DNA from: Pleurotus ostreatus/Saccharomyces cerevisiae fusant
Taxonomy: Eukaryota > Opisthokonta
DNA length: 50,929 nt
Reading direction: 5' to 3'
NCBI GenBank assembly: GCA_024196135.1
Contig: JAMQCK010000143.1
Span: forward strand, 1-50,929
The notes beneath the pieces were generated by a model. The model saw only the letters and a list, made by a program, of their open reading frames with translations. It was not told the origin of the DNA and ran no database searches. Shown here in pieces: positions 31,549 to 42,646 of this stretch (position 1 is the first letter of the stretch; each line of letters opens with the position of its first letter). A program made the translations under genes and the position numbers.

Positions 31549-34500
31549 CTACGCCCACCTCACCCGCTTCGAAGGGCGCTCGAGAGGGTGGTCGTCGTTC
31601 ATGCGACGCAGCTTGAGAATTGGAGTGATGCGAGCATCCTCTTCCTCGTCTTCGGAGGATGGTGGAAGACGGTAGGAGCGACCCAGAGATGCGACGATTG
31701 CATTCGTGGGTGCGGAGGATGGGCCGGTAGCGGCAGCGGTGGACGACGCCCGAGCAGGGACGGAAAACGATTGAGCGGAAGCTGGAGACGACTGAACAAT
31801 GGCGGAAGACGACTGGGCAGAGGCCGAAGACAACTGCGAGGCAGCAGTGTCGGAGCAAGGGGGTTGGATCTGCGACTTCGCGCTCGCGCTCGAGGCGGAT
31901 GCAGCCATCCTGACTGAGTTGGCCTGCGCTGGAGTAGCCCTTCGATAGACAGACGACGTAGAGCGGGTAGACCTGCGCAGAGCTTGCTCTGGCGGTGGGA
32001 TGAGGGGCTGCTGCTCGTCTTGCGCTCTTGAAGGCTGGCACCCGTCCTGCGACATCGGGAGATGACTCTCCTGAGGAAAGGTTCGCGGCGGCATCTCGAT
32101 CCAGAACGACTGGCTGTTGGTGATGTGTCCCAAAGACGAGTGTGAGGGTCCGATAGACGGAGAAACGGCTGAGTTCTGCCGCAGTTTGGGTACCAGAGCG
32201 CGGGGCTCGTATCGCGGTGCGGGCTCGACAGGAACAAGGACGTCCTTGACCTCTTCGGTCTTAAACGTGACCTCGTTCTCTGTCTTCATCGCCGGCTCTT
32301 TCTCTTCGCCCTTCGTCGAGGTCGTATACTCCTCCTCGTCCACCTTCATCGGCTCGTCCGTGTCCTCGTCCACCTTCATCGGCTCGTCCATATCCTCGTC
32401 CATCTTTGACGGCCCATCCGACTGCTCGTCAGTGTTCACTGACTGGTCCCATTCAACACCCTGCACCACGTCCATCGCATCTTCCGTGGTCTCCCTTGAA
32501 TTCGACACTGGTGCTGACTCGTCGACGGGTAGGCTGAATATGAACTCGCCGAGCTCCGCCGGGTCGATCGGAAGTGAGGCTATAGAACCCGACGGCGAAG
32601 AGGATGTCGCACTACTGGACAAAGCCGAAAGGGGTGACAAAGGCAGAGGTGCTGCCCCTGTAGGCTCGGGGACCGACGACGATATGGGGTCCGCCTTAGT
32701 TGAGGTAACAAGCGCGACAGGCGGCGCCGAGAAGACAGAGGACGAAGAACGCGCAGGAGCCAACTCTTGCGCACGCGTGCTATGGCTCCTGTCCAGCGGG
32801 ATTGTAGACGACAACAGCTCGGTGACGAGTTCCTCATAAGAGCGCTTCTGAGGGCTCTGGGGCTGTATGCCAGACTCGCCCGCCCCTGGGTTGTGATGCG
32901 TCGATGCTATAGACACATGCACTCCGGTCGACGAAGACGTGCGATCCGCGGGCGGTGGAAGAGGTCCTGGGTTACTCAAGGAGACGCGGTTGTCGACGTT
33001 GCTTGACGGCGTCGGATGTGTAGGCGTGGGCGTGACGATCTGGGGTGAAACAGTCGTTGTTGCCGTACGTTGGACGATAGACTGAGTCGTAGGCTCAGCG
33101 GGATCATCGACCGCCATAGCGTCCGAGGGACCTGCTTTACCCGATGCCCTACCTTCGTCTACAACAAGCTTTGGTATGCCAGTGACCCCTGCCGCAGTCT
33201 TGACGCTTGTCGAACCAGGCGCGGAGCTGGCGAGCGTCGCGGGCCGCTGGGAGGCACTCTCGAGCCGTTGCTCAGAGTTGCCAGCCCCATCGGCCTTCCG
33301 CGTACCAGTCGACGAGACTGTTCGGGAGCCGGTCGAGGGGACCCTCCGCGAGCCAGTCGTAGCAATATGTGCAGAAGCTGCCGCTGCAGGCGCTTTTTCC
33401 GCTGTGCGAGTAGGCAAAGCCCGCGGGAGGGCGCCATTGCGCGACAAAGTGCTGCTTGGCTCAGTGGACCTCGACGTACGCGCGGTGCGGCGCCCGCGGG
33501 TCTCATCGGTCGCCCGTTGAGAGGAAGAGCCATAGTTGGAATCGTCAACGCGAGGCCCAATCCTGCCGAAAAGAGGGCCAGGGTGCCCTGGATTGTTCAA
33601 CTGCTCGATGGGAGCGGCAGAGGTGGACTCGTCGATGTGAGGCCCTATCCTACTGATGAGGGGAGGCGACCCTGCCGATAGTCTCTGAGCGAGCGGGAGC
33701 CCCGCATACTCGGATGGCGGCGGTGTGGACGGTGTCGGGGACCTGTCTCGCGGAGAACGGTCCGATGGCGTTAGTGACTGCGGAACGTCGCGCTGAGAGG
33801 TACTGAAATGGCATGCGTCGGTGGTCGGATCACGCAGTCGGTTAAGCAGAGCAGAAGGAGATGCCTGCCGACGAGTCTTCGGAGCACGCGATGGGTGCCC
33901 TTTGGTCCCGTCGTCCTCGCGCGTCGGCGTGGCATCTTTCGATGACCATGCACGTTTCTTGTCCTCCCAGACCCTCCGCCTCTGCTCTTCCTGTTTCTGT
34001 AGTGCGCGTGCATCGTAGGCAGCAACGTCCTGAGTAGCCGAAGGCGTGGACCGGGCTGATTGCTGAAGCGTGCCAGAGGCATGAGCGTTCATTGCGTTCT
34101 CCCTGTCGTCTTCGCGGCCTCCACTGAACGACGTCCCATCCTGATGTTCGGCGGTGCCCATAGCCGATGGCAGAGGGTTCATCGTCCTTCCGCTGACAGG
34201 AGTGCCCTGCATCCCGTCTGCCATGACCTCGTCCTCGGCTGGATGTCCAGGCGCGTCGGATGTAGGTACGACGACGGCCGTGGGAGTCGGCGTCCGCCAG
34301 ATATGAGGGATGTCATCGGGAGGGGAGGGGGACGGACTTGATTGATGGGCAACGGTGGTGTTCGAGCCCGCTGCTGCGTCTGCGGTGCATTCCGGACCAT
34401 CCACAACAAGGTTCCCCAGCACGGCATCTGAACCGTCCACCAGCGAATCCGAGCGACCTCCGTCCGAACGAGCGGTAGTTTGTCCACCGTGCGCCAGGTT

Positions 34501-34869
34501 GGCACGCACGTAATTGAATGCCGCCCGAATGAGCTCTAGTCTGTCCTGAGGGATGGGCGGCACATGGCTCGTATCGATGCGGAAGGGCAAGACGTCCAGC
34601 GTGGCATCTTGGGCGGGTAGAGCTGGATTCGATACCAGATGTGGGACGGCGCCCACAGAGTGAGGGACAGCGCCCACAGAGTGAGGGACGACGCCCACTG
34701 GAGGCGGCCCAACAGCAGCGAGGGCATCCATTGCGCGGTGAATCCAATCCTGCAAAGCCGCCGACAACTCCCCTCCATGCATGCCTCCATGCGCCTCGTT
34801 TTCCGTTCCCAAGAATGCCGACACGGGTGCCGCCTGGTCAATTTGATGTGGAATAGTTTCCGTGGACAT
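31549..34869 (-). CDS. Low-complexity protein, paralog of 24583-28188 (1106 residues)
   Basis: Single exon; function unknown. The frame is open further upstream to 35151, but the ATG at 34869 is preferred because the protein from there (ALQDWIHRAMDALAAVGPPP) aligns with the N-terminus of the paralog. Next come three 7-residue (V)PHSVGA repeats; a short coiled stretch LQKQEEQRRRVWEDKKRAW; and motifs SALLNRLRD, LAQRLSAG, PLISRIGP and PLFGRIGP that recall the LIDRIE motifs of the paralog. Long Ser/Thr/Pro tracts, an acidic DEDTDEPMKV repeat array and the C-terminal ERPSKRVRWA-stop complete it. Probably intrinsically disordered. It converges with the F-box gene, mirroring its paralog on the other side. 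Confidence 0.8.
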   Translation of the reverse strand: MSTETIPHQIDQAAPVSAFLGTENEAHGGMHGGELSAALQDWIHRAMDALAAVGPPPVGVVPHSVGAVPHSVGAVPHLVSNPALPAQDATLDVLPFRIDTSHVPPIPQDRLELIRAAFNYVRANLAHGGQTTARSDGGRSDSLVDGSDAVLGNLVVDGPECTADAAAGSNTTVAHQSSPSPSPPDDIPHIWRTPTPTAVVVPTSDAPGHPAEDEVMADGMQGTPVSGRTMNPLPSAMGTAEHQDGTSFSGGREDDRENAMNAHASGTLQQSARSTPSATQDVAAYDARALQKQEEQRRRVWEDKKRAWSSKDATPTREDDGTKGHPSRAPKTRRQASPSALLNRLRDPTTDACHFSTSQRDVPQSLTPSDRSPRDRSPTPSTPPPSEYAGLPLAQRLSAGSPPLISRIGPHIDESTSAAPIEQLNNPGHPGPLFGRIGPRVDDSNYGSSSQRATDETRGRRTARTSRSTEPSSTLSRNGALPRALPTRTAEKAPAAAASAHIATTGSRRVPSTGSRTVSSTGTRKADGAGNSEQRLESASQRPATLASSAPGSTSVKTAAGVTGIPKLVVDEGRASGKAGPSDAMAVDDPAEPTTQSIVQRTATTTVSPQIVTPTPTHPTPSSNVDNRVSLSNPGPLPPPADRTSSSTGVHVSIASTHHNPGAGESGIQPQSPQKRSYEELVTELLSSTIPLDRSHSTRAQELAPARSSSSVFSAPPVALVTSTKADPISSSVPEPTGAAPLPLSPLSALSSSATSSSPSGSIASLPIDPAELGEFIFSLPVDESAPVSNSRETTEDAMDVVQGVEWDQSVNTDEQSDGPSKMDEDMDEPMKVDEDTDEPMKVDEEEYTTSTKGEEKEPAMKTENEVTFKTEEVKDVLVPVEPAPRYEPRALVPKLRQNSAVSPSIGPSHSSLGHITNSQSFWIEMPPRTFPQESHLPMSQDGCQPSRAQDEQQPLIPPPEQALRRSTRSTSSVYRRATPAQANSVRMAASASSASAKSQIQPPCSDTAASQLSSASAQSSSAIVQSSPASAQSFSVPARASSTAAATGPSSAPTNAIVASLGRSYRLPPSSEDEEEDARITPILKLRRMNDDHPLERPSKRVRWA
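32341..32430 (-). repeat. 30-bp coding repeats (DEDTDEPMKV)
   Basis: Three 30-bp units at 32341, 32371 and 32401 (the last diverged) encode an acidic decapeptide repeat inside the 1106-residue protein. Confidence 0.8.
34641..34703 (-). repeat. Three 21-bp coding repeats (PHSVGAV)
   Basis: Units at 34641, 34662 and 34683 encode a Pro/His/Val heptad just after the N-terminal conserved block of the 1106-residue protein. Confidence 0.8.
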
Positions 34870-35639
34870 TCCGTCTGTGGTGGTTCCGTAGACGATGGTG
34901 TTGTGGATTATGAAGGTGATTTCGAAGAACAAAGGGAACAGTAGAAAGGAAGAAGTACAAGGCAAGAGGAGAACAATGTTCCACACAGGTAGGTATACAG
35001 ACAGTGTTACAGAGTGGGAAAATAAGGGAAAGCACTGAAAGCCTGGAATAGGCGGAGAATGCGCGAAAGCAAAGGGTAGTACAATATGACGAGGAGATCT
35101 GAGGCGATATACACGTTCTCGACGGCGATTGCGTGTATTACTGGAGTTCAAGGGCGTTCAATGTATCCAGATAAAGAAGGGGAGATTTTTTTGAAGCAAT
35201 TCGAGCGGGTTGCGTGTCTTGCGTTCGTCGATGGCGATGGTGAGAGGTAACTTGCGTGTGCGGCCGTTTCTCACCGATGTCACGGTTGTTATAAATGTCA
35301 CGGTCACGGGTTCTCGGCAAATAGCGAACTTCCGGTCTCCGGTGGCGTCGTTTGACTTGAGCGGAAAGGGCTCACATACCTAGGTATGCATACAGTACAC
35401 CACGAGGGTCGGGGAAGAAAGGATGTCTCTCACCCTCTTCGGACGTACGTATGAGTAGACCTAGACGACAAAGCGCGGTAATGGAACTGAGCGGCGCCGC
35501 CTGGCACTTGCAGTACGACATTCAAGCTGCAGTCTGTAAAAAGTCCAGAAATACCAAGTGAAGAGTGTCCGTATATATACCATATAAATATCCCAACATC
35601 CATCCTATACGAGTCGAAGACAATACTATCTACCCGAAA
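34870..35639. other. Intergenic region
   Basis: Upstream region of the 1106-residue protein gene and 3' end of the phosphatase gene. The open frame continuing from the downstream gene to 35151 is probably 5' UTR. No other gene seen. Confidence 0.5.
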
Positions 35640-38600
35640 TTACTCGATGAAAAAGCGTAAGAACCGACACCTCCCAACGGGGGAAACTGCGACAGACGCC
35701 TTCGGGTCATCCGGCATGAGGATAGGATAGAACAGGGTTGCTGCAAACCTCTCGTTAGTATAGTCTTCTGCACGTAGATCTCGCGAAGCATACCCAATCG
35801 CATCAGTCGTGCTTCTCTTGTATTCGCATCTCTCCTTTCCTTCTCCTCCTCCTCACCTCCTTGACCTCCCTCGCCAGCCTTCTCCCCGCCGTCCTCCACC
35901 TCTCCATTCTCATTCACCCCACCCTCCCCATCCTGCGATATGAAGTGCAGAAACGCGGTTACCGATATCCACACATTCACCGACGCAGGCGGTAGCGCCT
36001 CCAGCACCTCGAACGCTTCGTCACGGGAAGCAACGCTAGCGCAGCGGGCGTGCAGTGCATATGGCACGATGGGCTCGGAGAGGGAAGCGAGGAGGGAGAG
36101 CAGGGTGGATGCGAAGGCGCGGGACAGGGTATGCGGAGAGATTGAGAAGTCAGTAGTGATGGGCGTCGGGTTGGTAGCGATTGAGTTGGTTGCGGAAGGG
36201 GCGGGCTTGGCTTCAGGGAAGGGGGCTCCGGTGTCGAGGCACTGAAAGAGCGAATTAGAATGGATATGCGGAGCTTCCGAATGTAAGCGTACTGTTCGTA
36301 TCACATCCACCAGCTCAGCGTCGGTAGGGCCGAAGAAGAGATCAGGCTGGAAGGCATCAATCATCGACCTCTCCTGCTCAGAAGTCGCCCGTACTCACCG
36401 TTGTCGTGGCGTTCGACATCAGCCAATTGACCAGCCTAGCCACCTCCTTCGGCGCATGCCCCGCCTCTTCTTCCGATAGCAGATCCTTATTGGACCTGAG
36501 CTCGCGAATGGGACCCGGAAGGCGCGTTAGACGCGTGAGGCTGTTTGCGAAGCAGGTGGGTTCTGTGGAGGACGAGCATCAGTTCATGATGCTTACACTT
36601 CTCGAAGCGTTTTTGCCGCCAAGTAAAGCAGCACAAGAGTTGTGAAACGAAAGCGCGAGAGAAACCGCACCCACCATATATCCCTCCCACCGTGATAAAA
36701 TGGTCCTTCCCGCACAGCACATGCAATATCAGCGTCTCCTCCGCGCGCCGCGGGTCCTGGTTGAGCTCCGCCGCGGCCTCGTTGTCAATTGTCGCGGTAA
36801 GGGTGACTGTGGTCTTCTCGTCGGGCAACAGAAGGCCAGCAGAGAGGCTGAGGCGGATCCAGTGGGGTGCTGAGACAAGGGATCGGTCAGAAGACGAGTC
36901 CATGGGTAAAGGATGACGGAGGACTGACTGGTGGGCAGTCCGGGCGCGGGTGGGACAAAGCGGAAAGCGCAGGGGATCTTGAATAATCGTCAGAACACTT
37001 ACACAGTGCTGGTAGTGGCAGTACCGCACCTTTCCGGTATTGCGGATGGTCAGTTCCCTTTGAATCGTCTGGCCATAACTGGAGAGCCGTTAGGCGGGCC
37101 ATCCGCGAGCAAAGAATTTCCACCTACCCAAACGTCCCAAAATTGACCGCGCCCCCATCAACGACCACCACGGCCCGATCGTGCACCTCGTCCATCACAT
37201 CTAGGACGTGCACCTGTCGATGAAGGTGTCGGGATGCGCGTTCCTGGGCTTGCTTTTCGTAGAGGTCGACCTATGACGACGGATCAGCAGTCACGAAGCG
37301 CGACTTAATGCTGCCACCGTCCTCGACGAAGCCCCACTCACATCGACGTGGAAAGCTGCCGCCACCGGGCGATGATCGCTGAAAGTGATGCCGGGCACGC
37401 CGCTGTACCAGTATTGCTCGACTGCCGCTGCAGACGAATCTAGGTACAGAATACGATCGCACCAAGCGGGACGACGTCTGCGAGGAGCCATAAGCTGTCT
37501 ACTTCACCAATGCGCACAGAAACAGGAGGGTTTGAACGCACTTCATGTCGTAGCCCAGTCCGTCCGTCATGACGCCCGAGCTGAAGCGATAGGTCCTATG
37601 GATGGATCAGTGACCTAACTATGAGACAAAGGATGTAAGTCACGTACGGCACATGCGTAATGGGGAACTCCGCAAAGGGCTCGAAAGCTCGGCGATTGCT
37701 GATGGCGGTCCGTAGCTAGTTGCAAAGGAATCCGTTAGGAGATTTAACTTGCAGTATACGCAGACAAAGTAGACAAAGCAAAGGCGTACATACCTGATCA
37801 TACTTGTACAGGGTTTCCAGCCTATTCGTCCAATACTTCGACGCCAGTATCGTCCGGACGTCCGAGTCTGACAGATCGATGCGGTAGTTGAGGTCACCCT
37901 ATGCAATCCAATGAATCAACAATGCTTTACCTCCCCGAGGGCTGGGGTACGGACTCACCATCCAAAACAGCGCATCCGACTCGAAGACGCCCACCTGCAG
38001 CGGCGCCGCCGGCGACACTGCATACGTCGTCGAGGACGTCGCGGTACTGACTGACGCCTGCGACACATTGCTATCCTTCGACGACGACGTTGATACCGTG
38101 GTTCGTGATGCCGAGGCGGTGACGCTGGAAGATGAAGAGCTCGGCATGCCAGCCGACGAAGTAGTGCTGCCTGTCGAGGTTGACGAGGTGGACGCTGGTA
38201 GACCAGAGGAAGACGACGACGGACTCGTAGCAACCACCTCCGGAGTCAGCTCGAAAGTCAGCCGCCTCGACAGGTCGTGAAAGTCCGCATTCCGCTTGTC
38301 GACCATCTCGTCGAAGGCGGCGAGGTGCGCGTTGACGAAGGTGAGGATGACGGGGCCGTAGGGGTTGTCGTGAGACTTAGCGTCGTCGAAGGGTGGGGTA
38401 AACTGGACGCGGATGGCTGTGCCGCCTTTGTTTCCCTATGGTCGTCAGGTGAAGCCATTGGTAGATGGGTACATGGAGACTTGGCCAAGACGACTTACCA
38501 TGATCCCCATGATCCCAGCGCCCACCGCGCTCGCTTTAATATCCCCAAAGCAAGGCCGCAGCCGCTTCTTCACTACTATGATTATGAGCATGCCGACCAG

Positions 38601-40130
38601 CTGCTTCGATGCGAGCTACGACAGAATGTCAGCCCAAAATCTTGCTATCATGCGTCTCTCAATAACGGATGCCTCTCGTTGAGAGCTCCTCACCTTCTCA
38701 TAATTGTCCCCTTCCTCCCCAAGTGCCGCGAAGATCGCCTTGAGCCAAGCTTCCTCCTTAGCCGTGCTCGTCGAGTATAGCAGCGCCTCTGTCGACAAGT
38801 CCAGCTCTTGAAAGCCGAACACGAGCAAGTCTGTTTCGCTCGACTCGGGGTCTGCAGGTATAGCAGCGTCATTCATGGGCGTAGGCTCCTCAACCACGGT
38901 CGTGCCGGATATAGAGGGTGCGGACGGTGCGGAAAGCGATTCTGTACCTGCCGCGCCCGCATCTTCGATAGAATTCCGTGCTACTTCGCCAAGGGAGAGG
39001 GGCGAGACTCCTTCGATGGGTGGCAGCGCTAGCGGGGCGGTAGACCGTTTCGTCTCCTTGGAAGAAGGTCTGACCCAGGTAGAGAGATCCTGCGTGGGGT
39101 TCTTTCCGTTCACGTTGAAGGTGCCGATTCGGATGCTACGAAAGTGTTAGTGTTCATCGTTTAAGAGTTAACGGGAGGGAAGGGCAGAAGCGCGAAGGCC
39201 ATGCCGCCGTTGCTAAATTCGTTGGGGCAGGGGAACTCACTTTAGCCTGCATTTACCCTTGAGCGAGGCTCTGCGGGATTCTCGGCGAAGCCAGTCGTCG
39301 CGTAGGGTGCTAATGTCCGATACGTCGTCTCCGGGCATGCCTGCGCTCGCGGGGGACAGACGTGAGTCCAGTGGCGCGTGCTGTGTTCGCAGGTCGAGGG
39401 GTATAGCATGAGAGACTGCGGATCCGCTCAGTCAACGGAGATGGGTACACATCAAGCACATTCGTACTCTTCTTCGTTGCTCGCGCGTGCGTGTAGGGCG
39501 CGATCCATGAGAAGGTTTGGATGGTTGCCTGAGATGCAGCGGAGGCAGCCTGCAGTCGCTTGTATTCCTGGATTATCGTTCGCAGACCCGCACTATCTTG
39601 CGTATGTAGTGTAAGGGCGCGTGAATCGGGCCCACCAGGGGCGATGGTGACGTTTATGCCTGCGTAAACGCGCTTAGAGTGCGATAAGATGAAGACGGGC
39701 GGGGTGCGCACCTGCGCGCGGTTGCAGTGACGGTCGCCCATCCGAGCCAAGGTTGAGCGTGTTGCGGTTCATCTGGGACATGCGGACGCTGAAGTCCTCC
39801 GAGATGGGGTATACCCGCTGCACCTCGAGCTCCTCGGAGACATCGTTCGGCGATCCCTCGACGGGGCGGAATTTCAGAATGAAGACGCTATGCATATTAT
39901 CAGAGGAGGTTCTCCGGAGCGGTTGTGGTTACGCACCTGCCCTCCTCTACACTCAGGCCATTCTCCTTGTGAGCGACGACGGCGACGACGCGTCTGTTCC
40001 TGGGATCGTCCACTGCCTGGGTAACGCTGGATCCAACCTCGGAGTCGGGTATCTCTGTAATCTCAAGGACCGCGCGGACCTCCTCAGAGGGTCGTAGAAG
40101 GGAGCGGACGTGATCCTGCAGGTTGGACAT
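35640..40130 (-). CDS. Type II inositol polyphosphate 5-phosphatase (OCRL/INPP5B-like)
   Basis: Multi-exon gene. Removes the 5-phosphate from phosphoinositides such as PI(4,5)P2 at endosomal/Golgi membranes. Start: MSNLQDHVRSLLRPSEE at 40130, with an N-terminal PH-like region to about 39674. The catalytic domain spans about 39000-37290: LLVFGFQELDL (38796-38822), GNKGGTAIRVQFTPPFDD, TFVNAHLAAFDEM (intron-split region), GDLNYRIDLSD (about 37878), PAWCDRILYLD (about 37450) and FSDHRPVAAAF (about 37370). All signature residues are present. Next is an ASH-like beta domain (about 37100-36650). A catalytically dead RhoGAP-like domain follows: CLDTGAPFP, FASTLLSLLASLSEPIVPYA, PPASVNVWISVTAFLHFI. The last exon, ending FLRFFIE-stop at 35640, is joined by an intron with donor GTATGC, a CTAAC branch site and acceptor GTTTGCAG. 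Exon edges are approximate. Divergent from ATG22. Confidence 0.88.
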
Positions 40131-40254
40131 GATGTTCAGAAGTAAGGAACAAAGACTTCCGCTTTAAAGAATACTTCCAGAGAACAAAGCCTTCCATTTG
40201 CGGATGCACGAGAAGGCTTGCCTCCCGCCCCCATGTGCATCTGCTCCCAATAGG
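40131..40254. promoter_or_regulatory. Short bidirectional promoter
   Basis: Only 124 bp separate the ATGs of the divergent 5-phosphatase (-) and ATG22 (+) genes, so they must share promoter sequence. Co-expression is possible. Both products act on endolysosomal/vacuolar membranes. Confidence 0.6.
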
Positions 40255-42078
40255 ATGGCGTCCTTTCTAGCCGATGTTTACAAGAGGAAACTCTACGGCT
40301 GGCTGCTCTATGCATTCGCGAGGTGCGGTGGTCCATGGGCACGGTAAAGACCTGACTGACGCGCGGCACAAGTGAGGTCTTCGTAATTGTGTCCTTGACC
40401 TTGTTCCTACCCGTCGCGCTCGAACAGTTTGCTCGGGACAATGGCTACCTGCTGCCAGACAAGACGGAGCCATGCTCCAGTGCCATAGCGAGCGCAGCCG
40501 AAGACTCAGCACGTTGCGTTGTGAGGATCGGATGGGTGTGGGTGGATAGTGCAAGCTTCAGGTGAGCTCTAGCTCTTCTTTGGTCTGACGTGCGCTCACA
40601 ACAGTTAGCCTCTATGTCAACTCTATGTCTGTTGCACTGCAGGCGCTCACCGTCATCTCCATGGGCGGTATAGCAGATCATGGTGCGGATGCATTTCCCC
40701 GCCTCGAACCCCACTAATCCACATGCAGCGCCTCATAGGAAGCCCCTACTCCTCTTCTTTGCATTCCTTGGCTCTCTCTCTGCGACGTGCTTTCTCCTTC
40801 TGCCATCTACTTCCCGCGTGTGGTGGCTCTGCGCCGTCCTCGGTATATTTGCCAACGTTGGCTTCGGTGCCAGTGTCGTCGCAATGAATGCATACCTCCC
40901 CGAGCTCGGCCGCGACGCGCCGTCGGTGGTGCAGCTTGCGCAACAGGAGGACAACGAGGCTTCCCCGCTGCTCGACCCGCCATCACCCACAGACGAAGAC
41001 GAATCGCCCTCGAACGCCCCAAAGCATAACGCACGCTATGAGGCCGAGCTCTCGCGCACGACGTCGCGCATCTCGTCTATGGGCATTGCATTTGGCTATG
41101 GCGCGGGCATCCTCATGCTCGTGCTCGCGCTCATCCCCGTCACCCTCCTCAAGGGCTCAACGTGGGCACTGCGCCTCGCTATCGGGCTGAGCGGCGTTTG
41201 GTGGGCCGCATTCTCCGTTGTCGCAGGCGCCCTCCTGCCCTCACCACCTATTATCACAACCACCTCCGACGCCCCACCCTTCGCCCTCGTCCCCGCCATC
41301 CTCGCCGCCTGGCGCCGCCTCGGGGGCATGCTCCGCCCGACCGAAATCGCCAAGCTACGTACCACCTTCCAGTACCTCGCCGCCTGGTTCCTCCTCTCCG
41401 ATGCCTTCACCACCATCACCTCCACCGCGCTTCTCTTCGCGAAGACCTCCCTCCACATGCCGCCCTCCTCCCTCATCATCATCGGCGTACTCTCGCCCCT
41501 CTCGGGTATCGCCGGCGCGCTTGTGTGGCCCGTCGTGCAGCGGCGGCTGGGGTGGTCGAATCTGCGGGTGCTGATCACGCTGGTGGTGGGCGTAAGTCTG
41601 ATTCCGGCGTATGGGTGTATTGGGTTTGCAGGGATGAAGGTGGGCGGGTTGACGACGCCGGGGGAGATGTATGGGCTGGCAGTGGTGTTTGGCTCGGTAT
41701 ATGGGGCATTCCAGAGTTACGCACGGGCGTTCTATGCGGAGTTGCTGCCGCCAGGGGAGGAGGCCAGGTGGTGAGTGTCACATTCTCAGAGCCTGCAGTG
41801 TTGCTCAGACTGACCTTCGACCTAGGTACGGCCTTTTCTCCATCACGGACAAATCGAGTTCTTTCAGTAAGCTGCCTTCTCTCTTCTGCCTATCCATCTA
41901 CTGATTAATCATCGCAGTCGGCCCTCTTGTCGTCGGCTTCATCGCGGACGTGACCGGCAACATCCGCTACGCGTTCTTCTTCCTCATCGTCATGATCTGG
42001 CTCGCCTTGCCTATCCTTATGACCGTGAATGTCGAGCGTGGGAGGAGGGACGCGCAGAACTATAGGTATTCTTCATGA
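40255..42078 (+). CDS. ATG22: Atg22-like vacuolar amino-acid effluxer
   Basis: Major-facilitator-type protein of the vacuole membrane. Atg22 exports amino acids released when autophagic bodies are degraded. Exons: MASFLADVYKRKLYGWLLYA; then VFVIVSLTLFLPVALEQFAR-DNG, the hallmark of the family; then SLYVNSMSVALQALTVI; and a long exon with many membrane helices (LLLFFAFLGSLSATCFLLL, WWLCAVLGIFANVGFGASV, LRLAIGLSGVWWAAFSVV, SLIIIGVLSPLSGIAGAL). Two short introns after GEEARW and SSSF lead to the last exons, YGLFSITDKSSSF and VVGFIADVTGNIRYAFFFL. Stop at 42078. A Ser/Asp/Pro-rich loop sits between early helices, as usual for the family. The start lies immediately after the short shared promoter. 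Confidence 0.88.
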
Positions 42079-42646
42079 GTCGAATGATAGGTACCCCTCA
42101 TGAGCAGAATGATGGAGGTTTTCCATGTCCTTGACTGCGTCGTGGCTCTACGATCGACTACACAATGTACTATAGTATTACCTGCACTATTATCTTGTTA
42201 ATGACATCGACTAGTCATAATCCTTGAGCTGAGTGAAAGCTTTCCCCCGAGTCCTCCAGTCACGTTCTCAAGTACAATAACAAGCTTTCCTGCACTTGTC
42301 CCGAACGCTCAGCGGGCATTTGCTATACAACAGCCAGCTTGTCGTCCGGGCTCTCTTTCTCTGTAAGTGAGACCCTTCAACACACAAGTCCCCTGTTGAG
42401 CTCCTGATAAGCACACCGGACAATGTCCGTCATTTCTCCGCGTACAAGCCAGATACTCATCAAACTCTCAGCGCACCCTTACATCTACGCAACTCCCCAT
42501 TGGCCTTTGTGCTCAAGCAGGCAAGTTCGACTTCAGGCACCTCTCTCCGCACGCGACTATCACGCGATTCGGGCGCCCATCTCCGATCGGTCAATCCCCC
42601 GGATTTCATAGCGGATTTACCGCACTCCTTGCTCTCCTCCACCACC
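42079..42646. other. Intergenic region
   Basis: 3' end of ATG22 and promoter of the carrier gene. A short open frame at 42423-42611 has no motifs. Nothing else seen. Confidence 0.5.

Noticed and set aside
34870..35151. Upstream extension of the 1106-residue protein to an earlier ATG
   Set aside because: The added residues are unlike the paralog, whose N-terminus matches only from the ATG at 34869.
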